A stretch of DNA of 64,000 nucleotides from CAKZNE01 sp040222435 (lineage in GTDB: Bacteria > Bacteroidota > Bacteroidia > Flavobacteriales > Schleiferiaceae), in contig OZ243107.1 in the NCBI GenBank assembly GCA_965212245.1, forward strand, positions 2,666,001 through 2,730,000, read 5' to 3'. A program made the position numbers and the translations under genes. The notes under the pieces are model-generated. The model made no database searches, was not told the DNA's origin, and saw nothing but the letters and a program-made list of their open reading frames with translations. Numbering within the stretch: the first letter of the stretch is position 1; each line of letters begins with the position of its first letter. Shown here piece after piece: positions 9,554-17,861 of the stretch.

Positions 9554-9561
9554 TACTTTTG
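9554..9561 (+). promoter_or_regulatory. Possible -7 element (TACTTTTG) for the MerR/CarH-like gene
   Basis: TACTTTTG matches the Bacteroidota -7 consensus TAnnTTTG. The position 19 bp upstream reads ACTG, a poor match to the -33 TTTG, so this is weak. It would give a leader of about 90 nt containing the dyad at 9603-9622. Confidence 0.3.
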
Positions 9562-9602
9562 TAGAAGTTATCCGTGTAAAATTTAAACAAAACACTTTAA
9601 TG

Positions 9603-9622
9603 TTAACTTAATTATAAGTTAA
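9603..9622. promoter_or_regulatory. Inverted repeat TTAACTTA-N4-TAAGTTAA, candidate operator
   Basis: A perfect 8-bp dyad with a 4-bp spacer (ATTA) lies 36 bp before the start of the CarH-like regulator gene. AT-rich dyads of this spacing are typical MerR-family operators, so autoregulation is the simplest reading. A related half-site (TTAACTT) recurs at the sigma-factor promoter at 10718. Confidence 0.5.
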
Positions 9623-9658
9623 TGGGTTTGACTAAAAATGTAAGATTGATACGGCTTT

Positions 9659-10549
9659 ATGGAATCTAAATATTCAATAAAAGACTTAGAGCAACTCTCG
9701 GGAATCAAAGCTCATACGCTGCGGGCCTGGGAACAGAGATATAATCTTATTGAGCCCTTGCGCACGGAGACTAACATACGTTATTACGTTGATGAGCATC
9801 TCAAGAATGTGTTGAACGTTGCCGTTCTGGTGAAGAGTGGTATGCGTATTAGCAAAGTAGCTGAATTATCACCGGAAGAATTACGAACAGCAGTTATAGA
9901 CGCAGGGCGTTATCAAGGGAATTATGATAGCCAGATCAATGCCCTGAAAATTTCTATGATGGAGTTTGATGAGTATTTATTTGAATCTATATTCAATAAA
10001 TGTCTGATTCAGTTTGGTACCGAAGAAACCCTTACCCGCATTGTAGGCGCCTTTATTCAACAAGTAGGTCTTCTTTGGCAGGCAGGAGCTATTAATATCA
10101 GTAATGAACATTTCATATCCAACCTTATAAAGCAGAAACTTTTTTCCATTATAGATCAAACTATGCTGCCTAACCCTAAACAGGGAAAGAGCTATGTATT
10201 GTATCTGCCAGCAGATGAATTACACGAACTGGGCCTTTTATACCTCTATTATTTTTTGAAGAAGCAAGGTCATAGAGTTATTTATTTGGGGCAGTCAGTG
10301 CCCATGGAATATGTAAAGGAAGTTTCTGAACGCACTCATATTGATCAATTCATTTCTATTTTCACTACTCGTCCTCACTTTGAGGAATTTGATGTTTACT
10401 TTGATCGTATGGGTGAAATGTTTGACCCTCAGAACTATAAATTCTTTATTACAGGCCTGCAGGTAAGTAGGTATCAGGGTGATAAGATACCGGGTTATGT
10501 AGAAATGTGTCCGGACCTTGAGACACTGAAGAGAAACTTTATTTCTTAA
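9659..10549 (+). CDS. CarH/LitR-like MerR regulator with cobalamin-binding domain (probable light sensor)
   Basis: A 296-residue protein with three parts. Residues 4-75 are a MerR winged helix (YSIKDLEQLSGIKAHTLRAW, EQRY, then RYY). Residues 90-165 are a helical cap domain. Residues 175-295 are a Rossmann B12-binding domain. The two signatures that define the CarH group are visible: W140-x9-E150-H151 in the cap, and E187-x-H189-x2-G192, where the His is the lower axial ligand of B12. CarH proteins bind adenosylcobalamin, repress DNA as tetramers in the dark and release it on photolysis. The next genes encode an ECF sigma factor, carotenoid enzymes and a photolyase, which supports the photoreceptor reading. 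Light sensing itself is an inference. Confidence 0.88.
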   Translation: MESKYSIKDLEQLSGIKAHTLRAWEQRYNLIEPLRTETNIRYYVDEHLKNVLNVAVLVKSGMRISKVAELSPEELRTAVIDAGRYQGNYDSQINALKISMMEFDEYLFESIFNKCLIQFGTEETLTRIVGAFIQQVGLLWQAGAINISNEHFISNLIKQKLFSIIDQTMLPNPKQGKSYVLYLPADELHELGLLYLYYFLKKQGHRVIYLGQSVPMEYVKEVSERTHIDQFISIFTTRPHFEEFDVYFDRMGEMFDPQNYKFFITGLQVSRYQGDKIPGYVEMCPDLETLKRNFIS

Positions 10550-10694
10550 AATTCAACTCCTCTTATATTTATCGTTTGGTTAGCATACCTGGTCTTGTTG
10601 ACTGAAAATCCACGCGCTTAATTCTATAATTCTGATTATGAGATGTTTTGTATTAGTGAGGTTTGAAAACTATCATAAAATCTTTACAAAATAA

Positions 10695-10725
10695 TTTGTC
10701 AATGTGTAATTCTTGTTTAACTTTG
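10695..10725 (+). promoter_or_regulatory. Bacteroidota-type promoter of the sigma-carotenoid-photolyase operon
   Basis: TTTG at 10695-10698 and TAACTTTG at 10718-10725 match both elements of the -33 TTTG / -7 TAnnTTTG consensus, with the preferred 19-bp spacing. Transcription would start near 10732, leaving a leader of about 40 nt before the sigma gene. This is the clearest promoter in the window. Confidence 0.75.
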
Positions 10726-10742
10726 AGGAGATTTACTTAAAC
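10715..10742. promoter_or_regulatory. Imperfect dyad GTTTAAC...CTTAAAC over the -7 box
   Basis: GTTTAA at 10715-10720 and TTAAAC at 10737-10742 form a 6-bp inverted repeat with a 16-bp centre. It covers the -7 element and the predicted start site, where a repressor would block initiation. The left arm shares TTAACTT with the dyad at 9603-9622, suggesting the CarH-like protein as the binder. This is an inference. Confidence 0.4.
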
Positions 10743-10773
10743 AAATAACAAACAACATCTAATCTTTAACATT

Positions 10774-11277
10774 ATGTCAAAGTCAGAATTTGGTTCATTG
10801 ATATTGTCGCATCAAAGTTTCCTACATCAGCTTGCCATGAAATTGACTAAGAGTTTTGAAGACTCTAATGATCTTATGCAAGAAACATATTTCAAGGCTT
10901 TAAAAAACAAGGATAAGTTTCAGGAGGGTACCAATATTAAAGGCTGGTTATACACCATTATGAAAAACACCTTCATTAATGCTTATCGCAAAAAGAAAAA
11001 TCAAAACACGTTTGTTGATGAAACGGATAATAAATACTTCATCAACATGGGTGAAACTGAGAAGTCTGTTCAAACAGACGCAGCTGTTGACAAGGAGTAT
11101 ATGATGAAGCAGATTAATTCTGTGGAAAAAACCTATGTGGAAACGTTCATGATGTACTACAATGGATATAAGTATGAAGAGATTGCAGAGATTCTTGAGA
11201 TTCCCTTAGGAACTGTAAAAAGTCGTATATTCTTAGCCCGCAGAAAGATGATGGATAAATTAAAAGACTATCGTTAA
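10774..11277 (+). CDS. ECF-family RNA polymerase sigma factor
   Basis: A 167-residue sigma-70-family protein with region 2 (about 5-75: LILSHQSFLHQLAMKLTKSF, DLMQETYFKALKN, GWLYTIMKNTFINAYRKKK) and region 4 (about 110-165: YEEIAEILEIPLGTVKSRIF, the helix-turn-helix). Region 3 is absent, as in the ECF group. No anti-sigma gene is adjacent; control seems to be transcriptional, through the CarH-like regulator upstream. It sits 21 bp before crtI with no terminator and is the first gene of the carotenoid operon. It may direct transcription of unlinked photoprotection genes such as a lycopene cyclase or hydroxylase, which are missing here. Confidence 0.92.
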   Translation: MSKSEFGSLILSHQSFLHQLAMKLTKSFEDSNDLMQETYFKALKNKDKFQEGTNIKGWLYTIMKNTFINAYRKKKNQNTFVDETDNKYFINMGETEKSVQTDAAVDKEYMMKQINSVEKTYVETFMMYYNGYKYEEIAEILEIPLGTVKSRIFLARRKMMDKLKDYR

Positions 11278-11298
11278 CACTTTGTGCAGTGAACTTAT

Positions 11299-12795
11299 AT
11301 GAATAAAAAGGTCATCGTAATTGGCTCAGGTTTCGCTGGCCTTTCAGCTGCCACTACCCTTGCCGATAAGGGTTTTAAAGTTCAACTATTAGAAAAAAAT
11401 GACCAGCCCGGTGGACGGGCTAGGTCATTTTTTGATGAGGGGTATACTTTTGATATGGGCCCTAGCTGGTATTGGATGCCTGATGTTTTTGAATCCTATT
11501 TTAACCGGTTCGGTAAATCTGTTTCAGATTATTATGAACTCATACGCCTTGATCCTTCCTACAGGGTTTATTTTGCTGAGGATGATTGGGTGGATATTCC
11601 AGCTTCAATGAAAGAGCTTTATGCTGTTTTTGAAAGTATAGAGAAAGGGAGTAGTTCCAAGTTACGCAAGTTCTTATCTGAATCAGCTTATAAATATGAA
11701 GTAGGTATCCGGGATTTGGTTTATAAGCCCGGCCGTAGTTTAATGGAATATGCTGATACCAGGGTATTAAAAGGACTGTTTCAATTGGATCTTTTAAAAT
11801 CTATGCGCTCATATGTGCATGCTTATTTTAAGAACCCCAAGCTTCGTCAGCTCATGGAGTTTCCCATTCTGTTTTTAGGAGGAACCCCTAAAAACACTCC
11901 GGCACTTTATAGTTTAATGAACTACGCTGACATGGCCTTGGGAACCTGGTATCCTAAAGGTGGAATGTATCAGATAGTGAAAGCTATGGTTTCGCTCGCT
12001 AGTGAGAAAGGTGTGGAGATCATAACTGGTGCAGAGGTAAGCAGTATTGAAGTAAATATTCAAAAGCGAGCTGAGCGGGTAGTAACCAGTAAGGGAAATT
12101 ATGAAGCAGATATAATAGTAGCCGGGGCAGATTATCATCATGTAGAGCAACACCTATTGGAACCTGCGCATAGAAATTATTCAGAGTCATATTGGGATAA
12201 GCGCAAGATGGCACCCTCCTGCCTGATCTTTTATATGGGAGTGAGTAAAAAACTGAAAGGCCTGCAGCATCATACCCTTTTCTTTGATGAGGATTTTGAT
12301 CAGCATGCCCGTGATATTTATGAAGACCCTAAGTGGCCCGAAAACCCTTTATTTTATGTTTCTGCTACTTCTAAAACAGAACCATCTTCAGCTCCTGATG
12401 GTTGTGAGAATTTATTTGTTTTAATGCCGGTAGCCCCAGCTCTTAAAGATGATCATTTTACCCGTGAGAGGTATTACGATATGATTATGGAAAGACTGGA
12501 AAAACTAACGAACCAAAATATAAGAGACTTCGTAGTTTATAAGAAGTCATATGCTCAATCAGATTTTATTTCTGACTACCACGCCTTTAAAGGAAATGCT
12601 TATGGTTTAGCCAATACACTGAAACAAACAGCCATATTAAAACCCTCCCTGAAAAGTCCAAAAGTTAATAACCTCTATTATACGGGACAACTTACAGTTC
12701 CCGGCCCTGGCGTGCCACCAGCTCTTATTTCCGGGCAAGTGGTGGCAAAAGAGATTGAAAAGGATTTTAAAGGTGCCAAAAAGATTGCTATATGA
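11299..12795 (+). CDS. crtI: Phytoene desaturase
   Basis: A 498-residue FAD-dependent CrtI-type desaturase that turns colourless phytoene into lycopene or neurosporene at the inner membrane. The N-terminal dinucleotide-binding fold is visible (VIGSGFAGLSAATTLADKG; then LLEKNDQPGGRARSF). So is the C-terminal CrtI signature YYTGQLTVPGPGVPPALISG, followed by a FAD-contacting helix. Length is normal for bacterial CrtI. It follows the sigma gene and overlaps crtB by 4 bp (ATGA), so the two are translationally coupled. Confidence 0.96.
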   Translation: MNKKVIVIGSGFAGLSAATTLADKGFKVQLLEKNDQPGGRARSFFDEGYTFDMGPSWYWMPDVFESYFNRFGKSVSDYYELIRLDPSYRVYFAEDDWVDIPASMKELYAVFESIEKGSSSKLRKFLSESAYKYEVGIRDLVYKPGRSLMEYADTRVLKGLFQLDLLKSMRSYVHAYFKNPKLRQLMEFPILFLGGTPKNTPALYSLMNYADMALGTWYPKGGMYQIVKAMVSLASEKGVEIITGAEVSSIEVNIQKRAERVVTSKGNYEADIIVAGADYHHVEQHLLEPAHRNYSESYWDKRKMAPSCLIFYMGVSKKLKGLQHHTLFFDEDFDQHARDIYEDPKWPENPLFYVSATSKTEPSSAPDGCENLFVLMPVAPALKDDHFTRERYYDMIMERLEKLTNQNIRDFVVYKKSYAQSDFISDYHAFKGNAYGLANTLKQTAILKPSLKSPKVNNLYYTGQLTVPGPGVPPALISGQVVAKEIEKDFKGAKKIAI

Positions 12796-13628
12796 AAACA
12801 CTATTTGACAAAATATCGGATAAGACCAGTAAAATGGTCACTACGCATTACAGTACATCTTTTTCTATGGGCATTTTTTTTCTTGACCGCCAGTTACACA
12901 AACATATCTACAGCATTTACGGCTTTGTCCGCTTTGCCGATGAAGTGGTAGATACCTTTCATGACTATGATAAAAAATGGTTACTTCAGAATTTTAAAGA
13001 ACAGGCCTATGATGCCATTGAACGTGGTATAAGCCTGAACCCTGTCCTCAACTCATTTCAAACTACGGTCAATGAGTTCAATATAGACCATAGTCTTATA
13101 GATACTTTCTTAAAAAGTATGGAAATGGATATTGACCCTTCTGAATATGATGATTCCCGCTATGATGAATATATTCTGGGGTCAGCAGAAGTAGTTGGGT
13201 TAATGTGTCTTAAAGTTTTTTGCTATGGCGATCAGCAACAGTACGAAGCTTTGAGCCATGAAGCAATGAAACTGGGTTCTGCTTTTCAAAAGATCAATTT
13301 TCTGAGAGACTTGAACGCGGATTATTATCAGTTGGGAAGAGTTTATTTCCCTGGTGTGGATATTCGCGACTTCAATGATCATGTAAAAGCAGAAATAGAA
13401 GCAGATATAGAAAAAGATTTCAGAACGGGTTACGAGGGCATACTCAAGCTTCCTAAAAAAGCCCGTTTTGGGGTTTATATAGCTTATGTATACTACTATG
13501 CTCTGTTTCAAAAAATTAAAGCTACACCAGCTCATGCTATTCTGAAGAAGAGAGTGAGAATTCCCAATTCCAATAAGTACGGTTTGCTGTTAAGTTCCTA
13601 TTTTAGGCACAGTTTTAACCTCTTATAA
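12792..13628 (+). CDS. crtB: Phytoene synthase
   Basis: A 278-residue trans-isoprenyl diphosphate synthase (squalene/phytoene synthase family) that condenses two geranylgeranyl diphosphates into phytoene. Both Asp-rich Mg-binding motifs are present: DEVVDTFHD near residue 48, and the second region FQKINFLRDLNADYYQLGRV near 170, with the R-D-x2-x-D pattern. Overlap with crtI and the operon context favour phytoene over squalene synthesis. Confidence 0.95.
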   Translation: MKTLFDKISDKTSKMVTTHYSTSFSMGIFFLDRQLHKHIYSIYGFVRFADEVVDTFHDYDKKWLLQNFKEQAYDAIERGISLNPVLNSFQTTVNEFNIDHSLIDTFLKSMEMDIDPSEYDDSRYDEYILGSAEVVGLMCLKVFCYGDQQQYEALSHEAMKLGSAFQKINFLRDLNADYYQLGRVYFPGVDIRDFNDHVKAEIEADIEKDFRTGYEGILKLPKKARFGVYIAYVYYYALFQKIKATPAHAILKKRVRIPNSNKYGLLLSSYFRHSFNLL

Positions 13629-13641
13629 AGTATTTCCTTAA

Positions 13642-14169
13642 ATGGCAGAAAATGTAGTTCTGGTTGATGAGCATGATAATGAACTGGGTTTGATGGAAAA
13701 GATGGAGGCCCATCGTCAGGGTATGCTTCATCGGGCCTTTTCAGTTTTTGTGTTAAATAGCAATGGTGAGCTACTGATGCAACAACGGGCCTTTCATAAG
13801 TATCATTCCGGAGGTCTGTGGACAAATACATGTTGCAGCCATCCACGCTATCAGGAAAGTACAGATGAAGCTGCACATCGTAGAATGCAGGAAGAAATGG
13901 GTTTTGACTGCCACCTGGAAAAATTATTTGATTTTGTTTACCGCGCAGAGTTTGATAATAATATGGTAGAGCATGAGTTTGATCATCTCTATGTGGGTTA
14001 CTCGGATACGAATCCTTCCATTAATCCGGATGAAGTGGCCAGCTGGAAATGGATGAGCCTGGAAGAGATTGAATACGACCTGGTGGAAAATCCAGACGAT
14101 TATACAGAATGGTTTAAAATTATTTTCACCCGTTTTGCAGATCACATCAAAAGAGGCTCTTGGAAGTAA
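13642..14169 (+). CDS. idi: Isopentenyl-diphosphate delta-isomerase, type 1
   Basis: A 175-residue Nudix-fold enzyme that interconverts IPP and DMAPP and supplies precursor for the carotenoid genes upstream. The TNTCCSHP segment (catalytic Cys and metal-binding His) is present, together with a Nudix-like AAHRRMQEEMGF helix and the HEFDH metal/catalytic element. The family is typically 170-230 residues. It starts 13 bp after crtB and its end overlaps the pterin synthase-like gene by 10 bp. Confidence 0.95.
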   Translation: MAENVVLVDEHDNELGLMEKMEAHRQGMLHRAFSVFVLNSNGELLMQQRAFHKYHSGGLWTNTCCSHPRYQESTDEAAHRRMQEEMGFDCHLEKLFDFVYRAEFDNNMVEHEFDHLYVGYSDTNPSINPDEVASWKWMSLEEIEYDLVENPDDYTEWFKIIFTRFADHIKRGSWK

Positions 14170-14567
14170 CGGTAAACAGGCACGCCCATTTTAACGCAGC
14201 TCACCGTCTATACAACTCTGAATGGGGTGCAGAAAAAAACGAAGCTGTTTTCGGTAAATGTGCCAATCCCCGGTACCACGGTCATAACTATGAATTGATA
14301 GTTGCGGTAAGGGGAGAAGTAGAACCGGAAACCGGCTTTGTGGTAGATATGAAATGGTTGAAAGATTTGATCCGTGATAAAATAGAAGATTACCTGGATC
14401 ATAAAAACCTGAATGAGGAAGTTCCGGAGTTCAAACAGTTAAATCCTACGGCTGAAAATATCGTAATTGTGATCTGGAACCGCTTAAGACCTTTCATACA
14501 TCAAGGTCATAAACTTAAAGTAACTCTTTACGAAACGCCCAGAAATTTTGTGGAATTCAGCGGATAA
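14160..14567 (+). CDS. 6-pyruvoyl-tetrahydropterin synthase-like protein (PTPS/QueD superfamily)
   Basis: A 135-residue T-fold protein. The zinc ligands are H15 (FNAAHRL), H40 and H42 (HGHNY). C34 precedes the HGH by five residues (C-x5-HGH), the spacing of true PTPS, whereas QueD has C-x3-HGH. The D80-H81 pair (YLDHKNLN) and E125 (LYETPRN) complete the usual catalytic set. Known PTPS enzymes convert dihydroneopterin triphosphate to 6-pyruvoyl-tetrahydropterin. The start is TTG at 14160, overlapping idi by 10 bp. Its position between idi and a photolyase gene suggests a pterin product connected with light protection, but this is not demonstrable here; queuosine synthesis is the alternative. 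Confidence 0.8.
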   Translation: MEVTVNRHAHFNAAHRLYNSEWGAEKNEAVFGKCANPRYHGHNYELIVAVRGEVEPETGFVVDMKWLKDLIRDKIEDYLDHKNLNEEVPEFKQLNPTAENIVIVIWNRLRPFIHQGHKLKVTLYETPRNFVEFSG

Positions 14568-14622
14568 GCTGTTTTTTTAAACTTTTTACTCTATTCATGG
14601 CTTTAATAGTAAATTTTTTATT

Positions 14623-15321
14623 GTGAAAACCATTTTAGTAATAGGAGGAGGTTCGGGTATAGGTAAGCAAGTGGTGCTGGACCTATTGGATAAAGACTAT
14701 TCCGTCATCGCGGCTTCCCGTTCTGTAGAGTCTGCTGATGATTTACCTGAATCGGTTAAACGGATACAATTTGATGCTACATCTGATGATGAGTTAGAAA
14801 TACCGAACGAATTAGACGGGTTGGTTTATTGTCCCGGTACTATAAATCTCCGGCCTTTTGAAAGAATCTCAGTTAAAGATATACAGCAGGAACTGGAAGT
14901 GAATTACCTGGGTGCAGTACGGGTTCTTAAACAAGTTATCCGTTCTCTGAAAAAAGCTGAAAGTGCCTCTGTAGTATTATTCAGTACGGTGGCTGTCCAA
15001 ACCGGAATGCCGTATCATAGCAGTATAAGCGCGGCAAAGGGAGCTGTGGAAGGCTTAGTGAGAAGTTTAGCCGCAGAGTATGCACCTTCCATCCGTTTTA
15101 ATGCAGTGGCTCCTTCATTAACCGACACCCCACTTGCGGAAGGTTTACTCTCCAACGATAAAAAAAGGGAAGCCAATGCAAACCGGCACCCACTTAAAAA
15201 GGTAGGAACTCCTTCTGATATTAGTAAAATAGTAACTTACCTGGTAAGCTCAGATTCTTCATGGGTTACTGGTCAGGTGCTTACCATTGACGGAGGGATG
15301 TCTGCTTTACGCACCCTTTAA
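14623..15321 (+). CDS. Short-chain dehydrogenase-like protein lacking the catalytic Tyr
   Basis: A 232-residue classical-SDR-fold protein. The cofactor motif is GGGSGIGK (8-15), the Ser is at 121 (LFSTVAV) and the Lys at 139. The residue four before the Lys is Ile (I135-SAA-K139) where the catalytic Tyr of Y-x3-K should be; a Tyr lies at 131 instead. The C-terminal VTGQVLTIDGG is standard. Either Tyr131 substitutes or the protein is not a normal oxidoreductase. I chose the GTG start at 14623; a nearby ATG at 14597 is out of frame. It lies between the PTPS-like gene and the photolyase, so a pterin reductase role (as in sepiapterin reductase, also an SDR) is conceivable. Confidence 0.8.
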   Translation: MKTILVIGGGSGIGKQVVLDLLDKDYSVIAASRSVESADDLPESVKRIQFDATSDDELEIPNELDGLVYCPGTINLRPFERISVKDIQQELEVNYLGAVRVLKQVIRSLKKAESASVVLFSTVAVQTGMPYHSSISAAKGAVEGLVRSLAAEYAPSIRFNAVAPSLTDTPLAEGLLSNDKKREANANRHPLKKVGTPSDISKIVTYLVSSDSSWVTGQVLTIDGGMSALRTL

Positions 15322-15341
15322 TCATCGTAATTCATATTTAA

Positions 15342-16649
15342 ATGTCGGAAAAACCAATTGCTGTATTCTGGTTCAGAAGAGACTTAAGGCTATTTGACAA
15401 TGCCGGTTTATACCATGCCCTCAGGTCTGGTTATAAGGTGCTGCCGGTTTTTATTTTTGATACGGATATCCTGGGTAAACTACAGGAAAAAGATGATAAG
15501 CGGGTTTTGTTCATTCACCAGGAAGTGGAAAAGTTGAACCAAACCCTGAAGGATGATTTTGATTCAGGCCTTAAAGTGTATCATGGTAAACCAATTGAAG
15601 TTTATAAAAAACTGGTGGAGGAGTATGATGTGGCTATGGTGTACTGCAACCGGGATTATGAGCCTGCAGCACGGGAACGGGATAAAGAGATCTATGCTTT
15701 TTTAAAAGAAAGGGAGATTGACTTTAAGGGGTATAAAGATCTGGTGATTTTTGACCGGAATGAGGTATTGAAGGATGATGGTGATCCTTATGTAGTCTAT
15801 ACGCCTTACATGAAAAAATGGAAGGCTAAGCTCAATGACTTCTACTTAAAGAGTTATCCTACCCTTAAGTATGGACAGGAATTTTTAAATATAAAAACCC
15901 AAAAATTACCTTCCATAGAAGACATGGGTTTTGAAGAAACCGATTTTGATTTCCCTTCTCGTCAATTTGATGAGAATATTATCAATAGCTATCATGAAAC
16001 CCGGGACATTCCCTCCATTAAAGGAACTACCCGCCTTAGCCTTCATCTGCGATTTGGCACAATAAGCATCCGTGAGCTTTGCCGAGTGGGTGAAAAACAC
16101 AATCAAAAATATTTTAATGAACTCATATGGAGAGATTTTTATCAGATGATATTGTATCACTTTCCTCAAACAGTGGATAAATCCTTTCGTCCTGATTACG
16201 ACCGCATAAAATGGGAGAATAATGAAACCCATTTTGAGAAATGGCAGGAGGGAAAAACAGGTTATCCACTGGTAGATGCCGGAATGCGTGAACTAAGTTC
16301 TACCGGCTATATGCACAACCGTGTCCGTATGTTGGTGGCCAGTTTTCTTACCAAGCACCTGCTGATAGATTGGCGCTGGGGAGAAGCCTGGTTTGCCCAA
16401 AAGCTTTTGGATTATGAGCAAGCTTCAAATGTAGGAGGTTGGCAATGGGCCGCTGGCAGCGGGGTTGATGCAGCTCCCTATTTCAGGATATTTAATCCTG
16501 CCTTACAACTTGAAAAATTCGATCCTGAGTATAAGTATGTAAAGCAGTACGTGCCTGAATATGGCACCCCGGATTATCCCGAACCGATAGTAGATCATAA
16601 AGAAGCCCGAGAACGGGCCTTGGACAGATTTAAACAGGCTTTGGGTTAG
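15342..16649 (+). CDS. phr: Deoxyribodipyrimidine photolyase (cryptochrome/photolyase family)
   Basis: A 435-residue FAD protein that splits cyclobutane pyrimidine dimers using blue light. The N-terminal alpha/beta antenna-binding domain is typical (VFWFRRDLRLFDNAGL). The FAD-binding helical domain contains FNELIWRDFYQMILYHFP, TGYPLVDAGMREL, GYMHNRVRMLVASFLTKHL and LDYEQASNVGGWQWAAGSG. The Trp residues of the electron-transfer chain and the conserved N-x-R-M region are present. The size and motifs fit class I CPD photolyases. It is the last gene of the light-response operon and its stop overlaps convergent manC by 4 bp. Confidence 0.93.
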   Translation: MSEKPIAVFWFRRDLRLFDNAGLYHALRSGYKVLPVFIFDTDILGKLQEKDDKRVLFIHQEVEKLNQTLKDDFDSGLKVYHGKPIEVYKKLVEEYDVAMVYCNRDYEPAARERDKEIYAFLKEREIDFKGYKDLVIFDRNEVLKDDGDPYVVYTPYMKKWKAKLNDFYLKSYPTLKYGQEFLNIKTQKLPSIEDMGFEETDFDFPSRQFDENIINSYHETRDIPSIKGTTRLSLHLRFGTISIRELCRVGEKHNQKYFNELIWRDFYQMILYHFPQTVDKSFRPDYDRIKWENNETHFEKWQEGKTGYPLVDAGMRELSSTGYMHNRVRMLVASFLTKHLLIDWRWGEAWFAQKLLDYEQASNVGGWQWAAGSGVDAAPYFRIFNPALQLEKFDPEYKYVKQYVPEYGTPDYPEPIVDHKEARERALDRFKQALG

Positions 16650-17731
16650 AGGTGACTATCTCCGTGTTTTAACTTAATATCATTTACAAATGATTTGATC
16701 AGTTGCTCATGTTCACGTTTACAAATCAGGAGACTGTTATCCTCATCCACCACAATAAAATTCTCTAAACCTTCTATAACAGCCAGCTTTCCTTTAGGAA
16801 CCCGTATCAGGTTTCCGCTGCTGTTATAGGTCATTGTTTTTTGGTTGTAGAGCGCATTCTCATTTTCATCCTTATCGGACAATTGATATAAACTACCCCA
16901 GGTGCCCAGGTCGCTCCAGCCGAATTCAGATGGAATAACGTATACATCGGTAGATTTCTCCATCAGGCCGTAATCAATAGATTCATTTTGACAAGTGGGG
17001 TAGATCTTGTTCACAAAGTTTTTTTCTTCTTTGGTTCCAAAATATTTGCGACCCTGATCAAAAGTAGAGAAAATGTCATGCATATGCTCTTCCATTTCCT
17101 TCATTACAGTTTCAACAGACCAGATAAAAATACCTGAGTTCCAGAGAAAATCACCGCTATCAATAAATTGTTTGGCCATCTCCTCATTGGGTTTTTCGGT
17201 AAAAGTTTTTACCACCTTAACTTCAGAATCTGCATCTTGCTGTTGGTCTACATACTGAATATAACCATAGCCTGTGTCCGGACGATGGGGCTTTATACCT
17301 AATGTAAAGAGATAGGGTTTACTGCCAGCATTTTCTACCGCCTTGGTTGCAATACGGGTAAACTCATCCTCATCAGACACTAGGTGGTCTGAGGGAGCTA
17401 CTACCATTATGGCATCCGGATTTTTGCTTTGTATATGAAACGCAGCGTAGGCAATACAAGGTGCTGTATTTCGTCTGGCCGGTTCAGCAATGATATTTTC
17501 CTGAGGTAAGCCTTTTAACTGTTGAGCAACCAGGCTGCGGTAATTTTTGTGGGTAACCACCAGTATTTCTGATGGGTCAGATATTTTTTGCAACCTCCTG
17601 TAGGTCTGCTGTAACAGTGTTTCTCCTGTACCGAGAATATCATGAAATTGTTTGGGAAGCTTGGAAGTGCTGGCCGGCCAGAAGCGACTCCCTATACCTC
17701 CGGCCATAATCACACTATACGTATTGCTCAT
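16646..17731 (-). CDS. manC: Mannose-1-phosphate guanylyltransferase
   Basis: A 361-residue nucleotidyltransferase that makes GDP-mannose from mannose-1-phosphate and GTP for surface polysaccharides. The N-terminal signature is MAGGIGSRFWPASTSKLPKQ. It also has the conserved VVAPSDHLV and IQYVD elements, FTEKPNEEMAKQF with the catalytic Lys, NSGIFIW and SEFGWSDLGTWGSLY. It lacks the C-terminal phosphomannose isomerase domain of longer ManC/AlgA proteins, as is usual in Bacteroidota. It stands alone and is convergent with the photolyase gene. Confidence 0.92.
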   Translation of the reverse strand: MSNTYSVIMAGGIGSRFWPASTSKLPKQFHDILGTGETLLQQTYRRLQKISDPSEILVVTHKNYRSLVAQQLKGLPQENIIAEPARRNTAPCIAYAAFHIQSKNPDAIMVVAPSDHLVSDEDEFTRIATKAVENAGSKPYLFTLGIKPHRPDTGYGYIQYVDQQQDADSEVKVVKTFTEKPNEEMAKQFIDSGDFLWNSGIFIWSVETVMKEMEEHMHDIFSTFDQGRKYFGTKEEKNFVNKIYPTCQNESIDYGLMEKSTDVYVIPSEFGWSDLGTWGSLYQLSDKDENENALYNQKTMTYNSSGNLIRVPKGKLAVIEGLENFIVVDEDNSLLICKREHEQLIKSFVNDIKLKHGDSHL

Positions 17732-17813
17732 GTTGCAAATTTGTGTGGCAAAATTACAAATATGAGCACGGAATTAAGAAAAAATTAGAGCCACCATTTT
17801 TGTAAATTCGCAG

Positions 17814-17837
17814 TTTTGCCTATACCAAAAGGCAAAA
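17814..17837. repeat. Inverted repeat TTTTGCCT-N8-AGGCAAAA in the adk leader
   Basis: A perfect 8-bp dyad with an 8-nt spacer lies 24 bp before the adk start, in the divergent manC/adk intergenic region. It may be an operator or a hairpin in the leader RNA. No run of T follows on the plus strand in the position expected of a terminator. Confidence 0.5.
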
Positions 17838-17861
17838 ACTTTTAAATTAAACAGGAACTAC

